This document shows, one piece after another, positions 10,851 through 24,255 of a stretch of 64,000 bases of DNA; within the stretch, counting starts at the first letter, position 1, and every line of letters starts with the position of its first letter. Location of the stretch: NCBI GenBank assembly GCA_003254905.1, contig QANU01109800.1, positions 1 to 64,000 of the forward strand, written 5' to 3'. Made by a program: the position numbers and the translations under genes. The stretch is from Nissolia schottii (Eukaryota; Streptophyta; Magnoliopsida; Fabales; Fabaceae). Under the pieces are notes generated by a model. The model saw nothing but the letters and a program-made list of their open reading frames with translations. It searched no databases and was not told the origin of the DNA.

Positions 10851-13170
10851 AAAGAAATTAGGTGAGACTATCAATTTTCTGTTTTACTTCTCACACAAAG
10901 ATTAACTTTATAAATCGGCCTTACTTCTCATTTACTTCTATTTAATTTATTAATTTTTGTCTATTTACACTCATTTTTTTTAGAATTTACACTCATATTT
11001 ATTCCTTCTCTTTTTTCTTTAATATTTGTAAAAAAAAATCTCAATATTCTTTTTTCTTAAAAGCCTTCCCCTTGCTTCTATGTTCACATTTTTTTTTATT
11101 GTTTTCCGTACAAGTCATTGGCTCCGCTCTTGTTTTCCTCAACAACCTTCGCTTGTGACAAGTTGAAAGCTTATGAAGCTTTAGCTTGAGGAAGGGTGTT
11201 AAGAATAATAATATTAAATGTATTTGTTTTTGTCGCTGAGTTTTGGTCGTTGAATTTTCAGCCTATAAATAAGTCTCTCTATTGTAAATTAAGATTGAGA
11301 AATACAATTACATTTTTCGCTAACATGCACTAATAAAACACATGCACATTAGACATGCTAAATAAACATATTATTTTTTCTACCCTGTCATTATTAAATA
11401 AACAGTAAGAGAATAATGAATGAAAGAGAAGACATAATTGAAGATATCGAATATAGATAACTTTGTCAACTATTATGATTTTTTTAAAATTTTTTTAGTA
11501 CTCTTCGTAACTCAGAGGAAGTACAGTTAAAAGATTTTAAAGAACATAAACTAATACTATTTTTTTGTATACAAAATTTTCATTAAATATTTTTTTTATC
11601 AGTTTGTAATATCAATGAATTGATGGCAATTAGTTAGAGGGGGTTTAAGTACTCTTTTTTCCTTTAAAAAAAAAGCTTTGTCTTATTATTATTTTTTTTT
11701 CAAAGAGCTTTTAATGAGACTAGATTAGTGCCAGCCGAGTGTGTAATTTATTGGTGGCAGGACGTATTGTAATCATGGCTCAATATTTTTCTTAGCTTTG
11801 CTTTGATAAATGTAAACCATTGGAATTTTTTCCTTTTTTTTTTTATAAAAAAAGATGGATGCGTTTTTCAGTTTTTCTTTTGAGTGGCCCGAGTTACAAA
11901 TGATGGTGAGACAAATTTAAATTGGATGGGTTGATGATGACTAGGCCCTTGTTGCACCGTTACAGCAAGCCCAGCCCATGAAATTGAAAGAAGTGATGTT
12001 GGAAAATAAGTATTGGTTCCGAGCAAAAAATCAGAGAGTCTTGGTTATTGAACAAAGAACGAAAGAAAGAAGTATTGATTGGTTGACCCAAAAACAAAAG
12101 GGAAATTTTCTTACATGAAGAATAGAACTATTAAATAGCCACATCACTACTCACTAGTACCACACATCTACGTCAATAAGATCGATTCCATATGGCCAAT
12201 ATCATTACACTTAAATCCAACTGAAGTGAGTATTCCTCTTCTAAGATTTCACTCATCGAACCCAAGTCCTCTCTAAATGGAATTGTAGTGTGCCTCTTAA
12301 GCCAACATAAGTTAGATTGTTCTTTACAAAATAACGAAAACAACAATTTCATGGATAGTTAACAATAATATTACTAACTTTACAAGTTTTCACATAATTT
12401 ATATAATTTTATTACAAGAGTAATAATTAAATAACAAAGCATATCAATTAACACTAAATTATTTTTTGCCGGCCCACCAAAACATATTAACACTAAATTA
12501 TTAATATATGCTCGATAAATCAAAAGCATATTACCATTTGAATAAATAATATTTATAATTTATTAACTGCTAATTGAGTTATTATTGATTAGTACACAGC
12601 TATATTTGTTTAGAATTATAATTTTTTAGCTGACAAATCTAGTTCAATTGACATTTTAATGTCATTCTTCCTCCTAGTGATTTCCCTTTTGTGTGTGTTA
12701 AAAGCTCTCCAAACTTTTTAAGGATTCAAATGACATGATTCATTATTTATTTTATTTTATTTCAAAATTTTGATGTAGCAAGAACTTAATTCCGTTAAAC
12801 TTCTTCAATTTTATAAGAGGTTGTTTTCATGGCTCCAACTTGATGTGTGTGCGGTTAGATTTCTTCATTCTACCCCGCCAACTAAACACACACACATCGA
12901 AAGCGCACAAGAATTCTAGTTTTTCAGTCGAGGGTAGTGGGTTTAGTATTGATCATTTTAATGGAGGAAATATTTGTGAATGTTGGAAAAATATATTTAA
13001 TGTGTTTTTTATAAATATTATCAATAATTAATTTTAAATATTTTGTATATTTTTAAATATCTTAAATTGAAATAAATGACTAATAATGCTTATAGAATAC
13101 ACATTAAATGTGTTTCATAAACACATAAATATTTTTCATCATTAGAGTTAGCACATGTTTTTATAATTTT
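10851..13170. other. Intergenic, no gene seen
   Basis: Very AT-rich, with many poly-T runs. I see no coding exon or RNA gene and no clear mobile-element ends. Confidence 0.5.
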
Positions 13171-13580
13171 TAAGCACTCAAACTATATTTGTTTATTGAG
13201 ATAAGATAAAAATATTGATAAACAGTGACACAAATTTTATTTGTTTATTAAGACAAACACAAAAATTTGTGTTTCAAAACAAAAAATTTGTGTATTTTCT
13301 ATAGCTTTGTTTTGCTGAGACACGGGACACAATCCTTCATATTAGGATAATATATTTTTTTTCCTATTATACTAATGTAATAAGAGTATTTCAAGTTACT
13401 TTAAAATGTATTTTATGTTTTGTCTCTATTAAATAAAATAAGATATACATATAAACTAATGTGTTTTGTACATAATCATTAAATAGAATACAAGATTGAC
13501 TTGCTCTCTTGTTTTTTTATGTCTATGTCTCAATGTCTGTGTATTTTTATCCCTATTTCAATAACCAAATGCAGTCTTAG
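13171..13580. mobile_element. MITE, first of two adjacent copies
   Basis: The right end, AACCAAATGCAGTCTTAG, is an imperfect inverted copy of the left end (TAAGCACTC, then ATTTGTTTATTGAG). Inside are runs such as CAAAAATTTGTGT and AATGTATTTTATGTTTTGTC that recur in the next copy. It is about 410 bases long with no coding capacity, so it is a non-autonomous DNA element. Termini of the type CTAAGACTGCATTTGGTT are common among legume MITEs. Confidence 0.65.
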
Positions 13581-13956
13581 AAAAGGTTTGTTTACCGAAA
13601 CTAGATAAAATACTGAGATACGAGGACAAAAATCACGTTTGTTCATTGAGACATACACAAAAATTTGTGTATCTTACGTACTTCTATTTTATTGAGACAC
13701 GAGGAGAAGACAAGGGGACAAAATTTTTATATTAAGATAATTTGTTTTTTTCTATCAAATTAACGCAATAAGAGAATTTATGTCATTTGGAATGTATTTT
13801 TTATCTTGTTTTTATTAAAATAAATAAAATATAAATATAAATAAGTGTGTCTTATGTATTGTCACCAAATAAAATATAAGACTCTCTTATTTTTTATATC
13901 TCTTTTCCTTTGTCTTTGAATTCATGCCATGATTCAACAACCAAATCCAATCTTAC
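13578..13956. mobile_element. MITE, second adjacent copy
   Basis: This is a direct-orientation relative of the element just before it. It starts GGTTTGTTTACCGAAAC and ends CAACAACCAAATCCAATCTTAC. It shares the internal CAAAAATTTGTGTAT and AATGTATTTTTTATCTTG blocks at matching spacing. It is about 380 bases long. The head-to-tail contact suggests insertion next to, or tandem duplication of, the first copy. Confidence 0.6.
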
Positions 13957-14245
13957 AAAAACAAAAAAAAAAAAAAAAATTTACCAAAATCATCTTTACA
14001 TTAACACCAAGAATTAAACTCTAGTATCTTTGAAGTATAAGCTTGTTCCTTACTAGATAGTGCAATTTGTATTCATTAGTTAAATAATTATGTGATAACT
14101 TACCCTCTAGTCATCGTTAAATAAAATTTTAGTAAACTTTACTTTTGATGAGATCTCGTCTAAGTACGAAGGTTACGTGAGTGAGTATAATATTAAAAGA
14201 AAATACAAATAAAATTTGTCCAATTCTAAATAAGCCGAACAGATT

Positions 14246-14285
14246 TATATTATATTATATAAATAAATAAATATGTATAAAAGAC
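14246..14285 (+). promoter_or_regulatory. Candidate TATA region of the cyclin D3 gene
   Basis: TATATAAATAAATAAATATG followed by TATAAAAG lies about 230-260 bases upstream of the cyclin ATG and shortly before a CT-rich stretch (14331-14400) that looks like a plant 5' leader. Two TATA-like words are present and I cannot say which is used. Confidence 0.35.
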
Positions 14286-14439
14286 AAGCGTGAAACCCAC
14301 TCTGTTCAAAATCAATCAATTTCTGCCTACACTCTCTCTCTCTCTGCTTTCAGCTGCTCTCTCTTCTTCCCCCCTTCTTGTTCTCACACACACAACACAG
14401 AGAAAAGAGAGCCAAATATAAACAAAAGGGAGAAAAATT

Positions 14440-14472
14440 ATGGGTGTGAGAGTGAGGGTTCTCTTTCTATGA
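14440..14472 (+). promoter_or_regulatory. uORF 1 in the cyclin D3 leader
   Basis: A ten-residue upstream ORF (MGVRVRVLFL, then TGA) ends 39 bases before the main ATG. Its stop overlaps the start of the next uORF as ATGA. It would reduce initiation at the cyclin start if the transcript includes it. Confidence 0.55.
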
Positions 14473-14534
14473 TGAACAAAGGACCAAACACCCTCTTCTT
14501 CCCCGAAGAAGATGGCAATCCATCACCAGAATGA
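14469..14534 (+). promoter_or_regulatory. uORF 2 overlapping the cyclin D3 start
   Basis: An upstream ATG (ATGATG) opens a 21-residue frame that runs past the main ATG at 14512 in another frame and stops at 14534. Ribosomes starting here cannot reinitiate at the cyclin start, so it should act as a translational brake if transcribed. Its peptide (MMNKGPNTLF...) is not recognised. Confidence 0.55.
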
Positions 14535-16554
14535 GCAACTAGAACACAGCGAAAACGTTTCCTCTGTCCTCGATGCCCTTTACTGCGACGAAGAAGAGTG
14601 GGAAGAAGAAGAAGGAGAGAGTGAAGTGACAACAGCAACAACAAACAATGACGCTTGCGCTTCTCCCCTCTCCCCTCTCCTTCTTTTGGAGCAAGACTTG
14701 TTCTGGGAAGACCAAGAGTTAATCTCCCTCTTCTCCAAAGAGAAGATCCAACAAGAAGCCTTCCACGACGTTAAAGCGGTTGCGGACCCTTCTCTCTGTG
14801 CGGCTCGCCGCGAGGCAGTTGAATGGATGCTTAGGGTGAACGTTCATTACGGTTTCTCGGCACTGACTGCGATGCTGGCGGTTACATACTTTGACAGGTT
14901 CCTCTTGAGCTTCCATTTTCAAAGGGAGAAGCCATGGATGATACAACTTGTCGCCGTTACCTGCATCTCTCTCGCTGCTAAAGTTGAAGAAACTCAAGTC
15001 CCTCTCCTCTTAGACCTTCAAGTATGTCTCTTTCGTTTAGATTGAGTCAAATTGACACTTACTTTGAAATTGCAAAACTGAAGAAAACTAAATCTTTGGT
15101 TTTAGGTGCAAGAGAGCAAGTATGTGTTTGAGGCAAAGACTATACAGAGAATGGAGCTGGTGGTGCTGTCCACACTGAAGTGGAGGATGCACCCTGTGAC
15201 CCCACTCTCTTTTCTAGATCACATAATAAGGAGGCTTGGACTCAAGACAAATCTTCACTGGGAGTTTCTGAGGCGCTGTGAGCACCTTCTTCTGTCTGTG
15301 ATATTAGGTAAGCCTCAAGCATTAAGGATGTTTAGGGGGCTCTGTACCCTCCAGATCCCTAGTTATTGTTATTATTGTCCTAATGACTTTTCACTTTTTT
15401 GGTTAATTAGTCTAGTACAAAGAATTAATGCAGACACTGTCCTGATTTTGTTTTCATTTTGCTGTATTTGTGTGTTTTCTTGAGCTTAGATGCAAGATTT
15501 GTGGCTTGTCTTCCTTCTGTGTTGGCCACTGCTACAATGCTGCATGTTATCGACCAGATTGGGCACTGTCATGATGGGGTGGAATACAAAAACCAGCTTC
15601 TGGGTGTACTCAAAATTAACAAGGTTAGTTAGTTAGTGCCTGCTTTCTCCATGCCTTTTTGTTTAATGGTAGTACAAACTGTGTTTTTAATTATTATAAG
15701 CATGAAATTTTTTACATGGTTATTTAATTAAACTATGTTATATAAGCAAATATCTGGGCCTACCACTTGTTAGTCTCTCCGTAACCTATTTACAGTTATT
15801 TTTATTTTATTTTCAGATACATTGGTTAACTCAATATATTTAGATGCAATTTGCTTTTAGATATATTGAGTCAATGAATAGATTTAGAAGTATAAAAATA
15901 ACAGATAACAATAGATGAAGAAGAGATACTTACCTACTTCAAGAGCACATGCTTTTTTTTTTTTCTTTTTCTTCATACCTTTAGAATTTTAACATTTTAA
16001 CACAATGTTGATGTGGTAAAAAATGTAATGGTACATTTACTCCGAGAACATCGAACAATTTTTTTCTTGTATTTTGTTTTTAAAAAGGAGGGATTATTAA
16101 TTTAAGAGTATTTCTAGTACATGTACTGTGTAGTAGCATATATTAGATTAAGAATAAATGCAGGCATTAATGCACATCTTAAGCACACGATTTGATGTTT
16201 TAATTAACTCCAACTGCATTTTTACAGGAGAGAGTAGATGAGTGCTATAATGCGATTCTCCAACTCTCAAATGCGAATAATAACGATGGGCATAACAACA
16301 ACATCAACAAGAAGCGCAAGTATGAAGAACGAATCCCTGGCAGCCCAAGTGGCGTAATCGATGCAGCTGCTGGTTTCAGCTCTGATGATGGCTCCAACGA
16401 TTCGTGGGCAGTGGGGTCATCATCATTATGTTCATCTCCACAGGGGGGAGAGCCTCCTCTGTTCAAGAAGAGCAGAATCCAAGGACAACAACAGAAAATT
16501 AATTTGTCACCACTTAACCGGGTCTTTGTCGGAATTGTTGGCACTTCCCCTTAA
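14512..16554 (+). CDS. CYCD3: D3-type cyclin
   Basis: Four exons (14512-15021, 15106-15307, 15490-15623, 16228-16554) encode 390 residues, close to Arabidopsis CYCD3;1. D3 cyclins activate CDKA and phosphorylate the retinoblastoma-related protein in the nucleus, driving G1/S entry and cytokinin-responsive proliferation. The Rb-binding LxCxE motif is LYCDE at residues 23-27, beside an acidic PEST-like stretch. The cyclin box covers about residues 65-197, with REAVEWMLRV at 100-109 and LAAKVEET at 154-161. A C-terminal cyclin fold follows (VFEAKTIQRMELVVLSTLKW). The tail holds KKRK and a Ser-rich segment (DDGSNDSWAVGSSS) typical of D3. The three introns fall where those of CYCD3 genes do. The start is the first ATG in frame with the LxCxE motif. 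Two uORFs precede it, the second overlapping the start. Confidence is high. Confidence 0.96.
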
Positions 16555-19500
16555 TAAGAAGTGAAATTCTTGTGTAGTAACTTAGTGTTGTGGGTGTTGT
16601 GGACCATGCATAAAATGACATCGTTAAAATGCCATTTAACATGCAGTCTATGACATATTTGACATACGCTTCTGGACTACACAAAATTTCTGCCCTCAAT
16701 AACCCTCTCTATGCCTTCTTTTTCCCATGTCCTTCGCAAAAGAAAGAACCCTCCCTCCAAAAAAAAAAAAAAGAAGGAAAAGAAAAGTCTAAAAAGATTT
16801 ATATTTGTTTAGTATGGTAAATTACTCTCTTTAAATGCATGTTGCAAACAGTGCCTTACAGCCTATATCTCTTCATTTCCAACCATGTCCAATTTTCATT
16901 ATTTACATCTATCTCTTGGGAGAGGAGAGGCAAGGTGGGGTGATACAAGAAGTTTCAAGAGGAGTACGAAGTTGGCAATGAAGACTATCATATCAGCACT
17001 CTCTCTACATTATGATGCATTATCATGGCAGGCACTTTATTTTTTTCTTCAATGGATCTCTTCTAGACAATACCAAATTTGGACATATTTATATCTTTAT
17101 TTCTATAATAAATTTGGGAACAATTTTTGTTCATTTGTATATGTGCTTTTTTATTCACTCTTCCTCCTTTATGTGTGTGTGGTTGAATTTTTTTGGGTGG
17201 AGTGGAACTGTGGACATAGACATGGGCGCCCAAAATGGTCCACACAAAGCTTTTTTTACCATACTTTATCTATTTCATTTATTTTTATCAGTGTGTTTAT
17301 ATTAAGGAGAAAACTGTTGAGACGGAACAAATTATGAACAGTGGATTTGTTTGCATGTGAAGGGAGAAGTAGATTGTCGGCCAGTGGGGTTCTGATGGTC
17401 ATAGGGTGTGAGAGGGGGGCGCGTTTCTTCATTGGGGGATTCACTCTTTTGACCTCGTTACAAGGGCCCAACACTTTGGTCTTAGTATAATATATAGTTT
17501 ATGACATAGAATATGATATAATATATCCTTACCGACCCTAATCCTCTCAGTAACCTAACCCCTGACTTAACTGGAAACATGCTAGGGTTTTTTAACAAGG
17601 CTGGTCTCTTATGAGCATGGTGGAGTCTAGGTAAGAGGAGATAGAGTTGCCTTGCTGTATTTCTTTTTTGTCTTAGGAAAATTTTGTTAATACAAGAAAT
17701 AGTATCACTTACTTAAAAAAAACGGTACATAAAAAGTTGTGTGTAATCATATTATATTATAATATGTTACTAATCAGAAATAATATTTTAATTATAAGTT
17801 GAGATTAAAATATCATTTAATCATGATAATAGTAAGCATGACGCTACTTGTAGACTCTAGGCTGTCTCAAGTATAATGCCACCATAGAATCATGTAGAGT
17901 GGAGGCTCTTGTTCATTAGTTAGTCCTGTAAGCCCTGTGAGAAGGGCGTGAACAATAGTCAACAGCAATGGTTTTTAGGGGCCTGAGTCTAACATGTTCT
18001 TGTAATTAATTGTATATGCATTTTAGCAGCACGAGGTTTGCCTTTGCCTGTCATTATTCAGAAGATTGGGGTTAAGATAGCATTAATTAATTATATCGTA
18101 GTATAATACATTGGAACCTTTTAGTTGGCAACTTCAACAGAGTTGCATACTGTGCAATATTCATCGCAGACTCTTGCTTCCACCCAATACCTTAGAAGTT
18201 ATCATCGGCCAAGGCATGTAAGGACGAATGTACTAGTTTTTTATTATTTAGTTTCTAACCAGCTTAATAAAACCTCTGTTTGCTCCATTTCTATCAATCC
18301 AACATTCTTAGGACAGTTTAATTTAGATGGTAAATTATTTAGTTCAATAAATCAAATCAAATCAAACTTAATGACAACTATTTAATCCCTCACTGTAATC
18401 AAAATATTAGAATATTAATCTCTAAATAATTTTAAAAAAAATGATATTCTCCTTCTCTGTTAATATTTCAAGTCAAATAATGTGGTGGGAGTTCACAGTC
18501 AGAATAGTTCATTTACGGATTGGAACTAAATAATCAAAATATATATTCAGTCTGAATACTCTTTTTAACTGGAAGTTCCATAACATGTTTATTGCTTTCT
18601 AATGTGACCATTGTAAATATTCTGCATAGCTTTCTAGTTTCTGTAATGTATTTGAAAAGCAAAGGGTTTGATTAGGTTCTATTTTCATTTCATGTTTTAA
18701 TTGTTTATTGTTTTTTAGAATTTTGAAAAAAATAATAATCAGCGAACAAGAAATAAAAACACATTGCGAATATACTAAGTTGCAAACCATAATTCTAATT
18801 GTGGGGTTTTTTCTGGTCCCGAGCTGTTGTTAGTTGTCACACTTTCTCTGTTTGAATTATCAAAGTGTAGTAGGCGTAGCACAATTACTCATGCCACTAG
18901 CGGTCAAGGGAAGGAGACAAATGACTAATCATGTTTTATTATTAGCACTAATGACAACAACCAGAGAACATAAGGAAGAACATGGGGGAAACACTTTTTA
19001 CAACTAGTACTATGGAATTAAACAACTTTTCAATTCTTATGGGAAGAACCCTTTACCTTTGTTATAGTCGTTATAGTTGGATTAGACTAACTATAATTAA
19101 GTGCACATTCTTTTTAAAGAAACAAGAAAGGTGGCATACCCCATGTGGATCAACATTCCGGAGACCTTTACCTTTGTCTAAATTGCGTGGAGATTTTTTT
19201 TTTTCCTTTTTTCTTTTTTGTTTTTCTTCCAACCCCTTTTTCTTTTATGTATGCAAAGATTCATGATTATCATTCTAGTGGAGTCACTATAGTGCATGCT
19301 TCACCTTTTGGTTCTTTTCTTTTTTCTTTTTTTTTTCTTTTTTTTTTCCCCTTCTCTCCTTTGTTCTCGTGTGAAAATAAAACTAAAGTTCATTCTGCTT
19401 TTTTCACGTGTACAAATAAATTATATAACACAAATAATAATCTCTATAAAGACAATGTATCTAAATTCATTGTATGCTATGCAAGCAAAATGGAATATGT

Positions 19501-22500
19501 GACCAAGTTTTTATTGGAGGAATTTAAAACCACAAGAATGCCAAATTTTGTCTCTATTAAGTGAAGTATGGGCAATAAACAAGTAGTTAAAGCAGTAAGT
19601 AGAATCAAAATGTTTTTGGTTTTGTGGTAGCTTTGACAAAAACACCCCACTAATCCTAAATTATGATATAATGCATAAAGGCAGTGGATTTTATTATGGG
19701 GGACAATATCTGATTTTGTAGGAAGATTGTCTCTGCTTCTATTAATATTTTTGCTCCACTTTTGAAGTTTGGAAGATTATATATAGACTATATGGTAGTG
19801 ATCATGACTTCATGAGTCACAAAGAGGAAAAAAAAAAAAAACTCAAATAAGGATAATTGTTTTTCCAAAAGGAAACACAGCTTGAGATCAGTAATGTCAC
19901 AACCCCACACCAATAATTGCAGAATAATATGATGCCTTGTGGCTTACTTGATGATTTATATCTTTCTTTTTTGACCCAGTCTCATCACTCATTCTGCGTT
20001 TTAATTTACATTTGTTACGTATTAATCAATTCACATAAATACAAATTTGGGACTAAAACCCTCCATTGTAATTTTCCTTTGGTTTTTTCTTGCTTACAGC
20101 TGTAAAGTCTTCAAAGAACAATAAAAAGAGGACCATATATATGCTTGTGGGCCCCCTCTTTCTGCTTTCTTTCTGCCTCTAATTTCTGCATGGCAAAGGT
20201 TAATTTTCCTGCACACTTATTAATTTCTATATTCTTCCCTTTAATTAAGTGTAACATTAATATTCTTCTCTCTTGCATTCAGGGCTTAACATGAATTAGA
20301 AACAACTTCAAACATCAACCATTAATTTGAGGTACTTGTCAAAGAATACATATAGAAGAATGTGAATATCTTCCCATCTCACTCCACCCATCTAGAACAA
20401 AATTCCTCTCCTAATTGCCCAAAAATAGGAAGCAAAATGTAATTATAGTGTGGTTGGTTGTATCTTACTAATTAGCTTGCACATGCATGTCATTAGATAC
20501 ATTAAAGATCTTGCAGGGTGAAGCAAGCTTGGTACAACATCAGGATGCTATCAATGTACTTTATTATTAATTCATGGGTTATACATATCTTTTTATTTTT
20601 TGTGGTACATATATTTAATTCACTGCTAAAGTTTGTGGCTTTCACCCAAAGGAGATGAAGCAGAGAAGAAATTCACTGTTCCATGACAAAGACAAATCAG
20701 GACAAGGTAGAGGTAACCCACTCTATAATAAGGTAAAATGTCACATCCTTATGCTATATAATTTTGCCTATTATGTGCTAAATCAACTTAAAAGAATGAA
20801 GTCAACATTTTAAAGTAACTAAGTTCTTCAAACGATTTGAATAAAAGTTTTGACATTCATGTCTGTATCTGCTTCACAATTGGAATTCGTTACCAAATCT
20901 TTAGTCATTTCTTTAACATAGCTCTCACGTTACAAGTTATTGCATTTATATCATAGCACCAAGTTCAACACAGAATGTAAAATTTCCAGGCTTCAACATC
21001 AGGCAAAGGGGCGACAAGAAAGAATTATGTTACTCGGACTAGTTTGGCATGAGACACCATTTCAGACTCATGCTTATTTAATATTGGAAAAAAATTTAAT
21101 GAGACACACGCTCTAAGTAAATCTCATCTAATGATAAATAATGTGTGAGTTGATGTAATATCACATGTCAAATGAATATAAAAATATTTTTTCACAACAA
21201 AAAAATGTCATTTGTATCACTTTGTGTAACATCTTTAAAGAGTATCTTATAGTGTCTTTTAAACATTTGTTAAGAGTAAATTTTGACGATTCTCCCAACC
21301 AATATTTAAAAAACATCTCATGATATTTCTTGAAATATATCACAAAAATGATACAAATAAAGTTACCATTAATTTAAAAAAAAAAATGTTCACAACATTG
21401 GTTTTTTATTTTTATTTTTTATTATGGTAATAAGATTTAAACCTGTTAGTCATTTTTGAGAGGAGGTCAAATATGCCATTCTCTTATTATGCATGAAAGG
21501 TAAGCAACAAAACAATGATTCTTTTCATTTGACACACAATGGATCTTTGCAATTTTTGATTGTAAAAGCTGCCTCTAGCAGAGACAAATTTACACACAGC
21601 TACTACATTCTGAACCCCAACGTGTTGATGTGTGAATCTCAAACTCTCAAGGAAACTATCCAAAGATTGATAATCATAATAATCATATGGTCCCAAATAC
21701 CAATGGGACTCTCTCGTCCAGGGGCAGTTGATGCATCACTATTCTGAATGGCCCCCAAAAGGGGTTCAGAATTGGAGGCCCCAAATACCTCTGTCTACTA
21801 GCATTTCCACACCTAATGCGTGACCCAAATTATTATCACAACGTTCCCTCTCTTTTCATTTTAATTTGTCACAGTTTATGTTTTGCTACCAGCAATTGGC
21901 ATCCAATGTGTTCCACCACATCTCAAGCAGAGACAAAAAACAAGAGCAGTAGACACATAATAATTAGATTTTGGCTACTGAAGATGTTGGAATAAATTCA
22001 ATAGAGACATAAGATATATAAATATGTATACAAACACTATGATACTTCGCTATATGTTATCTTAAATTCAAACCCAATTTCATACCTGCACATCACATTG
22101 TGGTCCAGAGTACAAACGTTGCCAACCATTGTAAATTTTAAATTAAGCTTCTACACTAGCTTGTTGGAACAATTATTCTTCTAACAATCTTCAAATTTTG
22201 TTAACCATGACCGGTCGAAGCTATAATGAGATCATGGCAAGCTCTTTAGAATGTTTAGGCTTCATAGTTACCAAATTAGAAATTGATAGACTTATCTAAT
22301 TGGTGAGCTGGACTAGTCTAATAATAAATAAGGGACACTTTTTTTTCCTTCTTCAGAAGAAGAAAAGATTAAATGAACTGAACATAAGTTCAATTATGAT
22401 TGTTTGTTTCATCACTTACTTAGAAAAACCATGTCCAGAAGAACAAGAAAATTGGGGAAAGGGTTTGAGCTTACTTGTGTTTAGAAGCTCCTAGTAGGTC

Positions 22501-22963
22501 TAGGAGGCCTCAAAGGCTCAAATAAATCTTGACGCCTCAATGGGGCTACCCTACCATATTCACGTAGTGTCTTATATAGAAAAGAAAACGTTTGCAAGGG
22601 AGAAGTGGACAAGTAGCATTGAATACCTAAACAAAAAGGCACAAACAGTAACTAATACGTGTAGGTGGTCCAATGCAATGGCACAAGGGTGCCTTGTTAA
22701 ATCTCTTCCCCCCTTTTTATCATATGAAATTATACAGTCCTCTAAAGTTTCATGGGTTTAATACTCGTGTTACCGTGAATAACTCTGTAAATTATGACAC
22801 TTGATACTATAATAAAATCTGTTTGTGTCATAATTTATATATGTTCACGTTAGCATAATTTTAAACCATCAAAATTTTATTGAATATTATAATAGACCCA
22901 TTTTATTATATGACCAGAATTTAAAATTTACTTAATCCTAATTAATATTTTTTGATAAACGAA

Positions 22964-22991
22964 AATTGTGAGAGATATTGCTCTCACAATT
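22964..22991. repeat. Short perfect hairpin
   Basis: AATTGTGAGAG and CTCTCACAATT form an 11-bp perfect stem with a 6-base loop. It is in intergenic DNA and has no following T-run or known motif, so its function is unknown. Confidence 0.7.
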
Positions 22992-23528
22992 CTGGGGATG
23001 AAACATTGATAATTATTCACCCTTCCAATAAATATGTTATTTGAAAATCAAAATGATGTCTTTATTCTTATAGGTGTCAAATTGATTACCACTTGTACAG
23101 CAACTAATTAGTTAAACCCTAATTAATATGATTCAAGCTAAATTGGTTTACTATGGAATTAAAACGTTCAAGGACTCCAAGTTAAAAACATGTTTATAAA
23201 AGAAACAAGTTTAGAATCCCTTAACCTCTCGTTGTACTTGTATAGCATTCCCTCTCCCATTTAACAAGGGGAAAATTTGAAGTTTAAGCATGGAGGAGGA
23301 TCCCTTCTCTTTAGTTCCTTTTACAAAGGTCAGAAGAAAATGACAAGTGAAGTATTTGATGTAATTTGAGGGGCCAGGCAAAGCAAGAGGCCTTGTGTCC
23401 CAAATCTGTGAAACTTGGCTGCAAGCATATGTCTGCCCCATCAGACAAAGATTTGGGTATCTTTTGACAGCCAAATGGTGACCCCAACCCACCATCACAA
23501 GTAGTTAAGTTTTTCATCTGCTTTTAAT

Positions 23529-23607
23529 AGATTCTTTAAAACACATTCTAACAGTAAACATGTTGGTTGGCAAGTGATAAATGATAAACTTGGTTGCCAC
23601 CTAAGAA
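23529..23607 (+). repeat. Dispersed direct repeat, copy 1
   Basis: ATTCTTTAAAACA, AGTAAACAT and GTTGGCAAGTGATAAATGAT, ending in CACCTAA, recur in the same order about 640 bases downstream. The origin is unknown. It may be a local duplication or two ends of one element. Confidence 0.7.
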
Positions 23608-24170
23608 AATCAGTGAGTAAATTACTAAATTCTTCTTTAAGATTGACAACATCTATCAATTTCATTATCAAATTATAAAAATATTAAATTTGTCTTTAAA
23701 ATTATTAAAAATCAATTAAATTAGTCATTTAAAAATGAATTTTCTCACATTAAAATTGGTCATATGAAGAGAGATAAAGATACAAAAATTTAAATTATGT
23801 CTTATAAATTTTAGAAAGGTTTCACTTATTCAAAATAATTGTATATTTATATATTTCTTTTGTATGATTAAACATAATCAATTTTAACACAAGAAGATCT
23901 ATTTTTATCATTTGACATCAGTCAAATTAATTTTTCTTATAGACTAATTTGATTTACTTTTAAGAACCATAAAACTGAATTTCATGCTTTCTATAACTTT
24001 AAGACATGCTTAATCAACGCTCTTAATTTTGAAGATGAATTTGAGTTTACTCCAAAAACAATTAATTATTTAGTCTACTATTTAAAAAAGTTTTGCATAT
24101 AAAAAAATTCGATCGAATGACACTTTTAAAAAAGATTTACACGTCATCACAATTAAACTCTCAAATGATA

Positions 24171-24255
24171 AATTCTTTAAAACAAACTCCTAAGCCTAAC
24201 GGTAAACATACATATGCCGGTTGGCAAGTGATAAATGATAACCCCACCTAAAAAA
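24171..24255 (+). repeat. Dispersed direct repeat, copy 2
   Basis: This is the partner of the repeat at 23529, sharing ATTCTTTAAAACA and GTTGGCAAGTGATAAATGAT. Small differences show the duplication is not recent. Confidence 0.7.

Noticed and set aside
16885-17337. 150-codon plus-strand frame
   Set aside because: Composition of AT-rich spacer, no domain, and overlapped by other equally poor frames.
23399-23460. Possible miRNA-like hairpin (CCCAAATCTGTG with CAAAGATTTGGG)
   Set aside because: The stem is short with a mismatch, and neither arm matches a miRNA I know.
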